From: JAVKMO01 sp031539345 | GTDB lineage: Bacteria > Bacteroidota > Bacteroidia > Chitinophagales > Chitinophagaceae | Assembly (NCBI GenBank): GCA_031539345.1 | Contig: JAVKMO010000004.1 | Span: 25,634 to 89,633 of the forward strand | DNA: 64,000 nucleotides | Reading direction: 5' to 3' | Shown: one piece after another, positions 24,819 through 35,100 of the stretch | Position numbering within the stretch: position 1 is the first letter of the stretch | Layout of the letters: each line of letters starts with the position of its first letter | Program-made: the position numbers and the translations under genes | Notes under the pieces: generated by a model | The model's input: only the letters and a program-made list of their open reading frames with translations | Database searches by the model: none | What the model was told of the DNA's origin: nothing

Positions 24819-25691
24819 CTATTTTTCTATTTCTTCTTTTGTTAAGCCAGTAGCTTGAATAATAATTTCAAAAGACATTCCCATCTTTTTTAAGGATTGA
24901 GCTATCTTTATTTTTCCTTCCATTATGCCTTCTATTATTCCTTCCATTTTCCCTAATTGGTAACCTCTATTTACCCCAGTATCGGTAGCCGTATCAATAA
25001 CATTTTTTAAATCTCTATACACCTTCAAACTATTTTCATATTCCATCTGAGCGGTGCGGTCTAAATTACAGAGTTCGGCTTTTGTAAAAGCATCTATAAA
25101 TACAATATCTTTTTCAAAGAGTTTGGGGATATTTTCAAAATCTTCTAAGTGTTGAATAAAATATAACCACTTTTCTAAGTTCGTTTCTAATTCGTCTAAC
25201 GCCTTTGTGAAATTTGGCATTTCAATATAAATATACGTTAGCTTGTCGTAAAAGACTTTGCCGTGTTGGTCTTTGAGTTGAGCAGTATGTAGGTATTCTG
25301 TTTTATTTTCAGTTTCTTTAAACGTAAAATCCAAAATGCCAATGCAATACACAGCATCTAATTTGAAATTCCAATCGCCTTTTTGGGCTTGCTCTTGAAT
25401 AGGAAACGTAGAATAGAAAACACTTCTGTCTATAAAATAATTTTGCTTTGCTTTTTGTATTTCAACGATAATTCTTTCGCCACTTTTTGTTTGGCAGTAC
25501 AAGTCGTAAATGGCTTTTCTGTCAAAAACATTTTTTCCAACTTGTTCGCTTGGTTTGAAGCTGAGGTCGATGATATTGAGATGTGGCAAAATGCTATTCA
25601 AAAAACTGATGAGTTGTGGCTTACTTGCCTCTTCACCAAATATTTTTTTAAACCCAAAATCCGTAAAGGGATTTAAATATTTTGCTTTCAT
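24819..25691 (-). CDS. Rpn family recombination-promoting nuclease (PD-(D/E)XK)
   Basis: A 290-aa Rpn/transposase_31-type protein. It opens with YLNPFTDFGFKKIFGEE, the family hallmark. The nuclease core is AIYDLYCQTKSGERIIVEIQK with D63, E77 and Q79. The C-terminus has the low-complexity run EGIIEGIMEGKIKIAQSLKKMG that is typical of these proteins. Rpn proteins cut DNA and promote RecA-independent recombination in Escherichia coli; in Bacteroidota they are numerous and of unclear role. A short stretch near the 3' end (TTTTTAAGGATTGAG, 24888-24902) recurs after the stop at 24798-24812, so the tail seems to have been remodelled. ATG at 25691. Confidence 0.88.
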   Translation of the reverse strand: MKAKYLNPFTDFGFKKIFGEEASKPQLISFLNSILPHLNIIDLSFKPSEQVGKNVFDRKAIYDLYCQTKSGERIIVEIQKAKQNYFIDRSVFYSTFPIQEQAQKGDWNFKLDAVYCIGILDFTFKETENKTEYLHTAQLKDQHGKVFYDKLTYIYIEMPNFTKALDELETNLEKWLYFIQHLEDFENIPKLFEKDIVFIDAFTKAELCNLDRTAQMEYENSLKVYRDLKNVIDTATDTGVNRGYQLGKMEGIIEGIMEGKIKIAQSLKKMGMSFEIIIQATGLTKEEIEK

Positions 25692-25803
25692 AAAAAAATA
25701 TCGAATTACTCAATTCATTCACCAAACTTACAACTTATTTTTTTAAGATTAATCTCTTCCTTTTTGCATTTTCCTATTAATCCTTTTCTAAGCAACAAAA
25801 CGG

Positions 25804-27126
25804 TTATGCTGTTTTTTGTTTTGCATCTGTTTTGTAAAAAAGCATTTTGTTTTTTTCAAATTTGTCTTTTGTATAGGCAAGTGTAATGTGGAGTTGATTA
25901 TTCTTTATACTTGTATGGTCAAACATAGCATCTAAAAAAATACACTCGCAAATACTGCGTAATCCTCTTGCACCAATTTCATAAGCCAACGCTTTTTCTA
26001 CAATATAATCTAATACATTATCATCTATAACGAGTGTAACCCCTTCTAACAAAAACAACTTTTCGTATTGTTTGATGAGTGAATTTTTGGGTTCAGTTAA
26101 AATGTTTTTTAGTGTAGCGTGGTCTAAATCATCTAAATGTGTAACCACCGGCAAACGACCAAGCAATTCTGGAATCAATCCAAATGCTTTTAAATCTTGT
26201 GTATTGACAAAGCGTTTAATCTGTTCTAATAGTGCTTCGTTTTTTTCTTTGTCATGGCTAAAACCAATGGCATTTGTATTGATTCTCCTTGCAATAATTT
26301 TATCAATACCATCAAATGCACCACCGCAGATAAATAAAATTTTTTCTGTATTGATGTTGATGAGTTTTTGTTCTGGATGTTTTCTGCCGCCTTGAGGGGG
26401 AACCATAACGACACTACCTTCTAATAATTTTAGCAATGCTTGTTGTACGCCCTCGCCGCCAACGTCTTTTGTAATAGAAGGATTTGCCCCTTGTTTGCGT
26501 GCAATTTTGTCGATTTCGTCAATATAAACAATGCCTCTTTCTGCGGCTTCTACGTTGTAATCACTCGCTTGTAATAAGCGTGTTAAAATTGTTTCTACGT
26601 CTTCGCCCACATAACCAGATTCGGTAAAAACCGTTGCGTCTGCAATGGCAAAAGGAACGTCTAATAAAGTGGCAATTGTTTTTGCTAATAATGTTTTTCC
26701 TGTTCCTGTAGAACCAATTAAAATGACATTGCTTTTTTCTAATACAACGTCTTGTAATTTTTCAATCTGACTTGTATTGGTGAGTTGTAATTGTTCAAAT
26801 AATTCTTTTTCGTACAAGCGTTTATAGTGATTGTAAACCGCAACAGACAATATTTTTTTTGCTTGCTCTTGCCCAATCACGTATTGGTCTAAATACTTGC
26901 AAATCTGTTTTGGGTTTTGTATCTTTTTTGGAAGAATAATTTCGTCAGTTTGAGTTTTGTTGTTTTTTTTCTGTTTAGGTTTAAACTCTTCAGGCTCTTC
27001 TGTTCCGCCTGCAAAACTTAATAAATCAGTTACACAATCATCACAAATAAAAGCGTCAATGCCTTGTGCCGCCATGATGGTTTCATTTTCATTTCTACCA
27101 CAAAAATTACAATGTTTCAAACTCAT
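25804..27126 (-). CDS. clpX: ATP-dependent Clp protease ATP-binding subunit ClpX
   Basis: ClpX unfolds tagged substrates and feeds them to ClpP. The N-terminal zinc-binding domain has C6, C9, C28 and C31. Walker A GSTGTGKT is at 138-145, Walker B is IVYIDEIDKIA and the GYVGEDVE pore-loop motif is present. The D2 small domain ends with YEIGARGLRSICE. The 440-aa length and start (ATG 27126) are right. clpP is not in the window. About 235 bp upstream separate it from hflX and hold no gene. Confidence 0.97.
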   Translation of the reverse strand: MSLKHCNFCGRNENETIMAAQGIDAFICDDCVTDLLSFAGGTEEPEEFKPKQKKNNKTQTDEIILPKKIQNPKQICKYLDQYVIGQEQAKKILSVAVYNHYKRLYEKELFEQLQLTNTSQIEKLQDVVLEKSNVILIGSTGTGKTLLAKTIATLLDVPFAIADATVFTESGYVGEDVETILTRLLQASDYNVEAAERGIVYIDEIDKIARKQGANPSITKDVGGEGVQQALLKLLEGSVVMVPPQGGRKHPEQKLININTEKILFICGGAFDGIDKIIARRINTNAIGFSHDKEKNEALLEQIKRFVNTQDLKAFGLIPELLGRLPVVTHLDDLDHATLKNILTEPKNSLIKQYEKLFLLEGVTLVIDDNVLDYIVEKALAYEIGARGLRSICECIFLDAMFDHTSIKNNQLHITLAYTKDKFEKNKMLFYKTDAKQKTA

Positions 27127-27361
27127 ATTCGGACTTTAATTTTTTAGAAAGGCTGCAAACTAAATAATTTTATTGCTGGAGATTGTTTGCTTTAAACAAG
27201 TCTGTTTTTTGTTAAAATGCTTTAGAAAAATAACAGAAGACATTTGTTTAGAGTGTCCTTGCGTGTTGATGATAGACAAGATGTTTTAATGTGTTTGGTC
27301 TCTGTGAAACGACATTGAATATCATTTTATTGTAATGAAAAGTACGGTTAATCATTACTTT

Positions 27362-28549
27362 CTAATACCAACTTTTTTGATATGGATAACGAATTTTATA
27401 CATCTGCTGAACTTCTTTCAGCAAAGTTTCGCGTAATAGCACAATGTCTTCTTTTTGGAATGCGGACATAAAAATACAGTTTGTATTTGTCGCTTCCTGC
27501 CAACGGTTGTGCAAATCGATGAGTAATTTTTTTTCAACGTCTTTGTCTAACCATTCATCAAAATATTTTTTCTTGTAGTCGTCCATTTTGTTAAAAATGA
27601 AAATGGTTTTTTTGTTCGTAATTTTCAACTCAGACAAAGTTTGTTCTACAACTTTAATTTGCTCTTCATAATGCGTATGTGATATGTCTATGATGTGCAA
27701 TAAAATATCGCTTTCTTGAGCTTCTTGTAATGTTGTTTTAAAACTCTCAACCAAATGGTGAGGCAACTTTCTGATAAAACCAACTGTGTCGCTCAATAAA
27801 AATGGGGTTTGTTCCAATACGACTTTTCTCGTTGTTGTATCTAAGGTAGCGAAGAGTTTATTTTCTGCCAGCACCGTACTTTTTGAAAGCAAATTCATAA
27901 TCGTTGATTTGCCAACATTTGTATAACCCACTAAAGCCACGCGTATTAGTGCCTGTCTTTCTTGTCTTTGCGTATGGGCTTGTCTTTGAATTTGTTCTAA
28001 TTGTTTTTTGAGTAAGGAAATTTTATCTTGAACAATCCTTCTGTCGGTTTCAATTTCTGTTTCACCAGGACCTCTCGAACCAATGCCTGCACCTTGCCTT
28101 TCTAAGTGAGACCACAAGCCTTTTAAACGTGGAAGCAAGTATTGATATTGGGCTAATTCTACTTGCACTTTTGCTTGTGCTGTTCTTGCTCTGTTGGCAA
28201 AAATGTCTAAAATAAGTGCGGGTCTATCAATGATTTTTACTTGCACGTGTTCTTGGACATTGCGTATTTGCGATGGCGTAAGTTCATCGTCAAAAATAAC
28301 AAGCTGAATTGCATTGGCTTGTACATACGTTTTTATTTCCTCTAATTTTCCTTTTCCAATAAAGGTTTTAGAATCAGGGCTACTTAATCTCTGAATGAAT
28401 TTTTTTGTGCTAATGGCACCTGCGGTACTCGCTAAAAATTCTAATTCATCGAGATATTCTACAACTTGTTCTTCTTGTAAACGACCGTGAATAAGCCCAA
28501 TTAAAATAGCTTTTGTTTCTTGATGATTGGTGTTGATTTTTTCTATCAA
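27362..28549 (-). CDS. hflX: ribosome-associated GTPase HflX
   Basis: HflX splits stalled ribosomes under stress. The 395-aa protein has the N-terminal HflX domain (FIGKGKLEEIKTY and FDDELTPSQIRN), the linker helix with GAGIGSRGPGETEIETDRR, and the G domain: G1 GYTNVGKS, G3 DTVGFIRKLPHHLV and G4 NKMD. The most upstream plausible start is TTG at 28549; no in-frame ATG lies nearby, and the family begins about here. It starts 11 bp after the stop of the outer-membrane protein gene, suggesting co-transcription. Confidence 0.95.
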   Translation of the reverse strand: MIEKINTNHQETKAILIGLIHGRLQEEQVVEYLDELEFLASTAGAISTKKFIQRLSSPDSKTFIGKGKLEEIKTYVQANAIQLVIFDDELTPSQIRNVQEHVQVKIIDRPALILDIFANRARTAQAKVQVELAQYQYLLPRLKGLWSHLERQGAGIGSRGPGETEIETDRRIVQDKISLLKKQLEQIQRQAHTQRQERQALIRVALVGYTNVGKSTIMNLLSKSTVLAENKLFATLDTTTRKVVLEQTPFLLSDTVGFIRKLPHHLVESFKTTLQEAQESDILLHIIDISHTHYEEQIKVVEQTLSELKITNKKTIFIFNKMDDYKKKYFDEWLDKDVEKKLLIDLHNRWQEATNTNCIFMSAFQKEDIVLLRETLLKEVQQMYKIRYPYQKSWY

Positions 28550-28560
28550 AGTAAATGCTT

Positions 28561-29310
28561 TTACAATCCTGTTAAGCCAATGCCAAAAGAATAGGGTGAA
28601 ACATTTGGACCACCAGTATTTGTAAATAATGCGTCCAATTGATACGTGCCATATAAGTGAATAAAGCCCCAGCCAATGCGTGCATGAGCGAGTAGGCGAG
28701 AGGTATTAAAATAGCGTGAGTCGATGGCGATTTGTTTTGAATTGTTGATAGAAGTGCCAGTGGCGTTGAGTAAATTGACGCCTTTTGTGTGTGCCTGTAA
28801 AAGAAAGCCGTACGATAAACCAACAGCCATTTTAAAGCCTTTATTATAGTTTCTGATATTTGTTGTAAACCGTAATTCCGCAGGCACTTCAAAATACCAA
28901 GTCGTTAGTTTTGATTTTTCAAAACGCTCTCTGTCGTTATGGTTGACTAACTGTGCCGTGTTGTAATCATTTTGAGTAATGTTTAATTTGGTATCATTAA
29001 AATAGACATTATCCCAAGCAAAACCCGCACCAATACCTACACTCATGTAAGGAAATCCTTTAATCAAAAGGTCGTACATCCCATAAAATTTGACTTGTCT
29101 GTTAAATCCAGCAATGTAGATGCTGTCAGGTTTTTTATTCCAGTTTAAATAGCCAAACTGAACCATAAAATGGTCGCGTGCTTTTGATTGAACATCTTTA
29201 TACGTTACGCTATTTGTATTTTTAGAATCAACTGCTTGACTATAAAGAGGGGATAATAAAAAGAAAAATAAAATTAAACAAGAGTAACGAAAGGCAGCAA
29301 TCAATTGCAT
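28561..29310 (-). CDS. predicted outer-membrane beta-barrel protein
   Basis: A 249-aa protein with a signal peptide from the ATG at 29310 (hydrophobic segment LILFFFLLSPLYSQ). Alternating aromatic/polar strands follow: DHFMVQFGYLNWN, YMSVGIGAGFAWDNVYF, WYFEVPAELRFTT and FKMAVGLSYGFLLQ. This matches the PorT-like/outer-membrane beta-barrel families of Bacteroidota, but I cannot name the subfamily. A 16-residue in-frame extension upstream of the chosen Met would spoil the signal peptide and is rejected. It sits between smpB and hflX on one strand. Confidence 0.75.
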   Translation of the reverse strand: MQLIAAFRYSCLILFFFLLSPLYSQAVDSKNTNSVTYKDVQSKARDHFMVQFGYLNWNKKPDSIYIAGFNRQVKFYGMYDLLIKGFPYMSVGIGAGFAWDNVYFNDTKLNITQNDYNTAQLVNHNDRERFEKSKLTTWYFEVPAELRFTTNIRNYNKGFKMAVGLSYGFLLQAHTKGVNLLNATGTSINNSKQIAIDSRYFNTSRLLAHARIGWGFIHLYGTYQLDALFTNTGGPNVSPYSFGIGLTGL

Positions 29311-29431
29311 GGAGTAGAAAATATTTGAAATAAAAAAATGAGTAAAATGAAAGAACACAATAAAAAAAACGCGTCGCTAAACTACATTTTTTCTTGGCTT
29401 TTTTCAAACCAATTCGCAACACAAACAAGCA

Positions 29432-29866
29432 TTAAGGGAGTAATTTTTTTATCTCTCGTTGTGCATCTTTTTTCTTTAAACTCTCTCGCTTGTCGTATTC
29501 TTTTTTTCCTCTTGCAATGGCAATATCCATTTTTACAAATCCTTTATTGTTCATAAATAAACTGAGCGGAATAATAGTAAAGCCACGTTCTTTTATTTTT
29601 TTTTCTATGCTGCGTATTTCTTTTTGATGGAGTAATAATTTTCTTTCTCGGAGTGGGTTATGGTTGGCATCTGTACCTAATTCATACGGAGCGATGTGTA
29701 AATTTCTAACAAAAACCTCGCTATTGTGAACAATACAAAATGTGTCATTAAAACTCACCTTACTTTTTCGGATAGATTTTAATTCAGTGCCTAACAAAAT
29801 GATACCTGCTGTAAATTTTTCAAGTATTTCAAAGTGAAAATATGCCGAATTGTTTTTTATTGTCAT
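29432..29866 (-). CDS. smpB: SsrA-binding protein SmpB
   Basis: SmpB delivers tmRNA to stalled ribosomes. Family signatures are YFHFEILEKFTAGIILLGTELKSIR at the start and LHIAPYELG, PLRERKLLLH and a basic C-terminal tail with KKEYDKRESLKKKDAQREIKK. The ATG at 29866 (MTIKNNSAYF) matches the family start better than the one seven codons upstream. This gives 144 aa. The ssrA (tmRNA) gene was not found in the window. It starts 27 bp after the stop of the bioF-like gene. Confidence 0.95.
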   Translation of the reverse strand: MTIKNNSAYFHFEILEKFTAGIILLGTELKSIRKSKVSFNDTFCIVHNSEVFVRNLHIAPYELGTDANHNPLRERKLLLHQKEIRSIEKKIKERGFTIIPLSLFMNNKGFVKMDIAIARGKKEYDKRESLKKKDAQREIKKLLP

Positions 29867-29893
29867 GGGTTCAATATCAAATAGCAATGAAAA

Positions 29894-31012
29894 TTAAGAA
29901 ACCGTATGCTCTATCATTTTCAGTGTGGTGAATAAATCTTTGATTTGTTGTTGTGTATTAAAACTATGTAAACAAATGCGTATGCGTTCTTCGTGTTCGG
30001 CAACAGTAGGGTAGCGAATGGGCAATACAAAAAAACCTTTGTTTTGAAGTTGCTGACAAAGATGCAATAATTTTTTTCTGTTGTTTGATATTCTAATTCC
30101 TTGAATAGGAGTGCGACTTTTCAAAAGGTCAAACGCACATTCTTGTTGTTGAAAAAAAGTGATTAAAGTTTGTAAATGCTCTTTTTCTTTAATTAAAAGT
30201 GGCAGCTGTTGGTAGGCTTGTTGAATAAGAAAAACCTGTGCTGGGGGAAGAGCCGTTGTATAAATAAATGACCGTGCCGCATTGATTAAATATTGAATTA
30301 ACTGCGTGCTACCAACAATGGTCGCACCGTGCAAACCGAGGGCTTTCCCATACGTATAAATTCGTGCAAAACAATCAGCTGCTAAACCCAAATGTGCTAC
30401 AAGCCCTTCGCCTTGTGTGCCAATTACGCCAAAAGCATGTGCTTCATCAACAATTAAATAGGCGTTATATTTTTTGCATAAAGCAAGGATTGTAATTAAA
30501 TCGGGCATATCTCCGTCCATTGAATAAACGCTTTCTATGGCAACAAAAACTTTTCCTTGTGCTTGTTGCAAGCGTTTTTCTAAAGCATATAAATTGTTGT
30601 GTTGAAAAAAAAATGAATAGGCAAAACTCAAACGAATGCCATCTCTAATTGATGCGTGAATATATTCGTCATAAATAATTGTATCTCCTTTTTCAGCAAT
30701 GCAAGAAAATAAACCAAGGTTTGCATCATAGCCAGAATTAAATAATAGTGCAGCGTCTGCACCATGTGTTTGTGCAATCAGTTGCTCTATTTTAAGCGTA
30801 ATTGGGTGTGTGCCACTAATTAAACGGCTGCCTGTAGAACCTTCTGCAAAATATTCAGATGAAGAAAAATGAAACAATTTGTTTTTGACAACGCCCAAAT
30901 AATCATTTGATGCAAAATCAATATCGTTCGGCTTGTGAACAGGTAAACTTCGCAAACGATTTTGCTCTTGCAATTGCTTTAGCTTTAAGTCTAAAAAATG
31001 AGGGTTTTGCAT
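29894..31012 (-). CDS. bioF: 8-amino-7-oxononanoate synthase-like PLP enzyme (alpha-oxoamine synthase)
   Basis: A 372-aa alpha-oxoamine synthase. Key segments are DFASNDYLGV, STGSRLISGTHPI, LLFNSGYDANLGLFS, YDEYIHASIRDG, LIVDEAHAFGVIGTQG and the PLP lysine in YTYGKALGLHGA. BioF (pimeloyl-CoA/ACP plus alanine) is the best guess. Serine palmitoyltransferase and 2-amino-3-ketobutyrate ligase share the fold, and no other bio gene lies nearby. It starts 6 bp after an acyl-CoA reductase gene, so an acyl-thioester product link is possible. The symbol is therefore tentative. Confidence 0.8.
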   Translation of the reverse strand: MQNPHFLDLKLKQLQEQNRLRSLPVHKPNDIDFASNDYLGVVKNKLFHFSSSEYFAEGSTGSRLISGTHPITLKIEQLIAQTHGADAALLFNSGYDANLGLFSCIAEKGDTIIYDEYIHASIRDGIRLSFAYSFFFQHNNLYALEKRLQQAQGKVFVAIESVYSMDGDMPDLITILALCKKYNAYLIVDEAHAFGVIGTQGEGLVAHLGLAADCFARIYTYGKALGLHGATIVGSTQLIQYLINAARSFIYTTALPPAQVFLIQQAYQQLPLLIKEKEHLQTLITFFQQQECAFDLLKSRTPIQGIRISNNRKKLLHLCQQLQNKGFFVLPIRYPTVAEHEERIRICLHSFNTQQQIKDLFTTLKMIEHTVS

Positions 31013-31018
31013 AAGTGG

Positions 31019-32017
31019 TTACAAATTTTTTAAAAACAAAATGATGTCTTTGTTGTCCGGGTAGTCAGTGAAATGCGGTGTTTGTGTTGTTCCAAATGGA
31101 ATGGCATTAGCACCAACAATGCATTGTAGCGAATCGCTGATTGCAAGTCTTTGTAACAGTTCTTCCTCATTGTCATAATACGAAAAATAAATGCAGCTCA
31201 ACGGCACATGGAGAGCCTCATTTTCTACAAAAAGTAAAAAGTCGTTTGTAACGAAAGGGATTTTATTGAGCAGTAAAATGGTCAGTTGATAATCGTAATT
31301 GTTTTTGTATTTATGGTCTTGTAAAAAATGGCGGTACGGTTCAAAAAACGGAAATAAGTTTTTGATGTCGTAATCTTTTGGAAGAAACAACTTTGTTACA
31401 TTTCTGCATCCCAAACCAAAATAAGTCATTGCATCTGTTGCCAATAATTTAAGATCGTTGGGTGTTTCATTGCCTTTGAGAATGGCTGCAGATGTTTTGT
31501 TTTTTCTCATGATACAAGGTTTGTTCGCAAAATATTGTTCAAAATAGTGCGTTGAAAAATTTGTTCCCATTGTCAAATAAGCATCACAATTTTTGAGGGT
31601 ATGTGTGGTGAGTATAATTTCTGTTTTTAATGCCGGTTCTATAGCACATAAAAAATCAACAATATGTGTAAATAAAATGCTGTCTTTAGAAGACAATTTT
31701 ATCGTCGTGTGATAACCACATAAAAAACAGCATAACCAATCATGAAAACCAACTAAGGGAATATTTCCTGCCATCACAATTCCAATCTGTTTTTGTTGGT
31801 GTATGGCATTGAGTTGGTATTGTTCTACAAGGATGGTGAGTTGTTCTTTTGATAAAAAACGTTCGCAAATTGTTCGTAAGGCAGTGGTAAGAAATTCTTG
31901 CTTGAACCATGAATTTTGTATTTCAGCTTGATGTAGAATTGCTTGTAATTCTGCATTATTTCCTTGTAAGTGTTTTGATAAAACAGATAGTAATTCTAAC
32001 CTTTTGTTCAGTTGCAT
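31019..32017 (-). CDS. acyl-CoA reductase (LuxC-like)
   Basis: A 332-aa protein resembling the LuxC/acyl-CoA reductase family of Bacteroidota. The N-terminus pairs with VMAGNIPLVGFHDWLC, a conserved nucleotide-binding loop. The catalytic cysteine lies in YFGLGCRNVTKLFLP. LuxC-type enzymes reduce acyl thioesters to aldehydes with NADPH. No lux genes are present, so this is not bioluminescence; the natural acyl substrate is unknown. It is the first gene of a tight unit with the bioF-like gene (6 bp) and smpB. Confidence 0.85.
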   Translation of the reverse strand: MQLNKRLELLSVLSKHLQGNNAELQAILHQAEIQNSWFKQEFLTTALRTICERFLSKEQLTILVEQYQLNAIHQQKQIGIVMAGNIPLVGFHDWLCCFLCGYHTTIKLSSKDSILFTHIVDFLCAIEPALKTEIILTTHTLKNCDAYLTMGTNFSTHYFEQYFANKPCIMRKNKTSAAILKGNETPNDLKLLATDAMTYFGLGCRNVTKLFLPKDYDIKNLFPFFEPYRHFLQDHKYKNNYDYQLTILLLNKIPFVTNDFLLFVENEALHVPLSCIYFSYYDNEEELLQRLAISDSLQCIVGANAIPFGTTQTPHFTDYPDNKDIILFLKNL

Positions 32018-32057
32018 AGTAAAAAAATGAGGCTTGTTTGTGTTGAATAAAAAATAA

Positions 32058-32083
32058 AAGGGAAAGCGTTGCGGCTTTCCCTT
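32058..32083 (-). terminator. intrinsic terminator of the 2144-aa protein gene
   Basis: Perfect 10-bp stem AAGGGAAAGC/GCTTTCCCTT with a 6-nt loop. On the minus strand an AT-rich, T-rich tract follows. It lies 25 bp after the stop codon. Confidence 0.9.
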
Positions 32084-32107
32084 CTATGGTGTGCTTTTGC
32101 ACAATTT

Positions 32108-35100
32108 TTATTGTTTTAAAATCATAGTTTGATAATAAATATTTCCGTCATATACTTTTAAAATATAGTAAGCAGTACTCAGCACACTAAAATCAAAATC
32201 AATCATACCGTTTGTGAAAGGACGCAATGCAATCATGTTGCCATTCATGTCATAAATATAAACGTATCCTTTTTCAGCTCTGTCTGGGATATAGTTTTTG
32301 CTTTTAATAATCAATTGAGATTGAACAGGACTTGGATAAATCAGATAGTTGTCTTCGATTCCAACTTGAAGTGGGTCTTGTTTGATTACAAAACGCAATA
32401 AAACGGTATCTCTTCCGTTAAGGATAGCATGAAGTGAAATGGTGTCGATGCGAGGAAATACCGATTCTATCGAATTATTCAAATTAGCTTTTATAATCAA
32501 CGTATTTGTGTTGGGGTCAAGTGCAACACCTGGTTTTGGTTGGACTAAAGAATTCCATGAATTTGAAGTTGCCCATTTCCAATTCGTTGCTTCCCAATCA
32601 ATATTGCCGTTAATTTTTACCTGAAACTGCGTGTTTGCATACCCAGGAACTGTAATAGAAGGAACTCCATCGATCGGGTTGCTACTCGTTGGATAAATGC
32701 TATTGTTTTCAGGTTTTGGAAGCTCAAAATTGAGATATGCAGAATCTTGAATTACCGTGATTGTATCTTTGATACCGCCTCCTAATGTTGTAATATAGAT
32801 TTCATCTTTTAAACGATAAGGGTAATCATTATTTTGCAATGCCTTAATCCTTAAATAAGCAGATTCGGACGAATCGTAAATAATACCTGCTGTAGAATTG
32901 TATACAAATGTACCATCTCCGATACTGTCTTTGATATCATATTGGCGATTGAGGCGAGTTGGAGAAGATAAAGTCCAGCCTGTATTTGATGCTACAATAA
33001 CTCCATCAAAATTTTCCCCTGCTCTGCGGTTTAAATGAATCACTTTTCTGCCAACTAATTTTAAAAAAGGCGTGTCTTGTCGTACAACAAAGGTTTTTTG
33101 AATGTTTGTGCCTTTAATACGGACGGTAACTTTTCCATATCGCATAAACTTCGTATTGTTTGTTTCAATTGATTTGAAATACAATTGACTCGTATTTTCA
33201 AGAAAGTCTCTTTGACTAGTGCTTGTTGGAGGAACAGTACTTTTAACAAAATGATTGATACTCGGATTCGTTGCCGTATCTAACCAAGATAAATTTGGAG
33301 CAAGGTCAAAAATTTCAATGACGTCATTCGCACTAATCTTGATAGAGTCTAATTTTAAACTATTATAACTGAAAAATAGCGTGTCTGTTCCGTTAGTGGT
33401 TTTTCCTATGTTTAATTTTGCAGTATCTTGAACAAAGGCTACCGTTTTGCAATATTTTTTCTTTTGTGCATCCGTGTTATTGGGTGCTGCGCCAATTCCA
33501 TCAACGCAAATTCGTACGCTATCTCTATTTATTATTTGCGTAACATTTTTGTTGATTGTGAAAAATTCTACTGTTTTATCATTACGGTTGGGTACATTAG
33601 TTGCACTTGTATCAACAAGACTATTTGTCGTAGTCCAAGTACTACCATCTTTGTTTTGCCAGCTCCAATCTGCATTGCTTGTTACTTGAACCGTTCCTGT
33701 TTGGTTGGCTTTATGGCTATAGAAAATGGTGTCTGTATTTTTTCTATTCAGTTGTATGCTTGGTATGTCTTGTAGTATTTTAATCACGGCACACTGTTTG
33801 GTGCTTCCTGCTTTGCATACTTGCACACTATCAAAAAGTTGATCAATAGCGAGGTTTCTGTTTTTTGCATTCAAATAAACCTTGTGCGTAGAAGGATTTT
33901 TAAAAACGTTTCTTGCAGGCAAATCCTCACTGAGTTGTACAGAGTCTTTAAATCCAAAATTTGTATTAGATGCTAAGGCAGCATCTACTATCCAAGTTGA
34001 AGTTGCTTTATCGTACTTTTTAAACTCAATTGCCGTATCATGAACAATATAAACCGAATCAAAAGCATCTTTCCTATAGCCAATTTTCAATGCAGTATCA
34101 GTGGCTTGTTGATACACAACACGTAAACGATTTGGTTCTTGTGTGGTAAGAATTTTTCTACATACTCCTACTACTGATTTTAAACAAATTTGGAAAGAAT
34201 CAAGAATTGGTGTTTCTCCCAAATTGTTTTGCTTCGGTTTCAGGTAGATGATGCTATTGCCCACACTATCCGTTGCACTTACTGTACTAAAGAACAGATC
34301 TACACTCTTTTTTGCTTGGCTCGTAGCAGGTTCAATTGTTGCCACTGTAGGAAAATATTTAATGGTAAATGTGTCTTCGGTCAAAATTTTAAGTGAATCT
34401 ATATGTGAAGTCAAATATCTAAAGTGCAAAGTGTCTTGATCCAATTGCGTTGTGCCGTTTAAACCTAAGTCTTCTGCATTTAAAAACTGTATTTGTAAAT
34501 CGAAATACTCTTGCTCTGCAAACACTTTTTTACAAATTTTCGGTGCCCCCACAGGCGTCTCACCCACACTATCTTTAATACAAACTAAAAAAGTATCATA
34601 TCTGTAATCAGTGGATGTTTTATTGTTGATTCCTACTGTTTTAAAATTGATTCGTCTAAATGTTTCTGTGGACGATACTTGTTTGTATTCCCCAGAGTCT
34701 ATAATTGGTGCAGGAAATTTAGAATGTAAGCCTATCCAACTTGGAAAACCTTTGGCTATAGATGCTGCGTCAGGATTTCCTGTAATTGGGTCAAAAATGA
34801 CAGCAGTTATGCTATCTTTTGCACGAATTTCCCATTTATAGTCCGATCTGATATAAATGTCTTGAGTTGAGTCTTTTTCACCTCTGCCGTGTACATTCAT
34901 TTTTTTGCCAAGCCTTGCTCCTAACCATAAAATGTTGTCATTGAAGCATTGTACTGTTAAATCAGGGCAATTAATTTGATCTGTTTTAAATACTAGGTTG
35001 GGCATTTCTAACAAAAACGAATCTTGTATGATGGTAATGACTTTGCAAGCATTGGCATCGGTTTCATCTTTTAAACATACTCTTACTTTAGCAGACCGCT

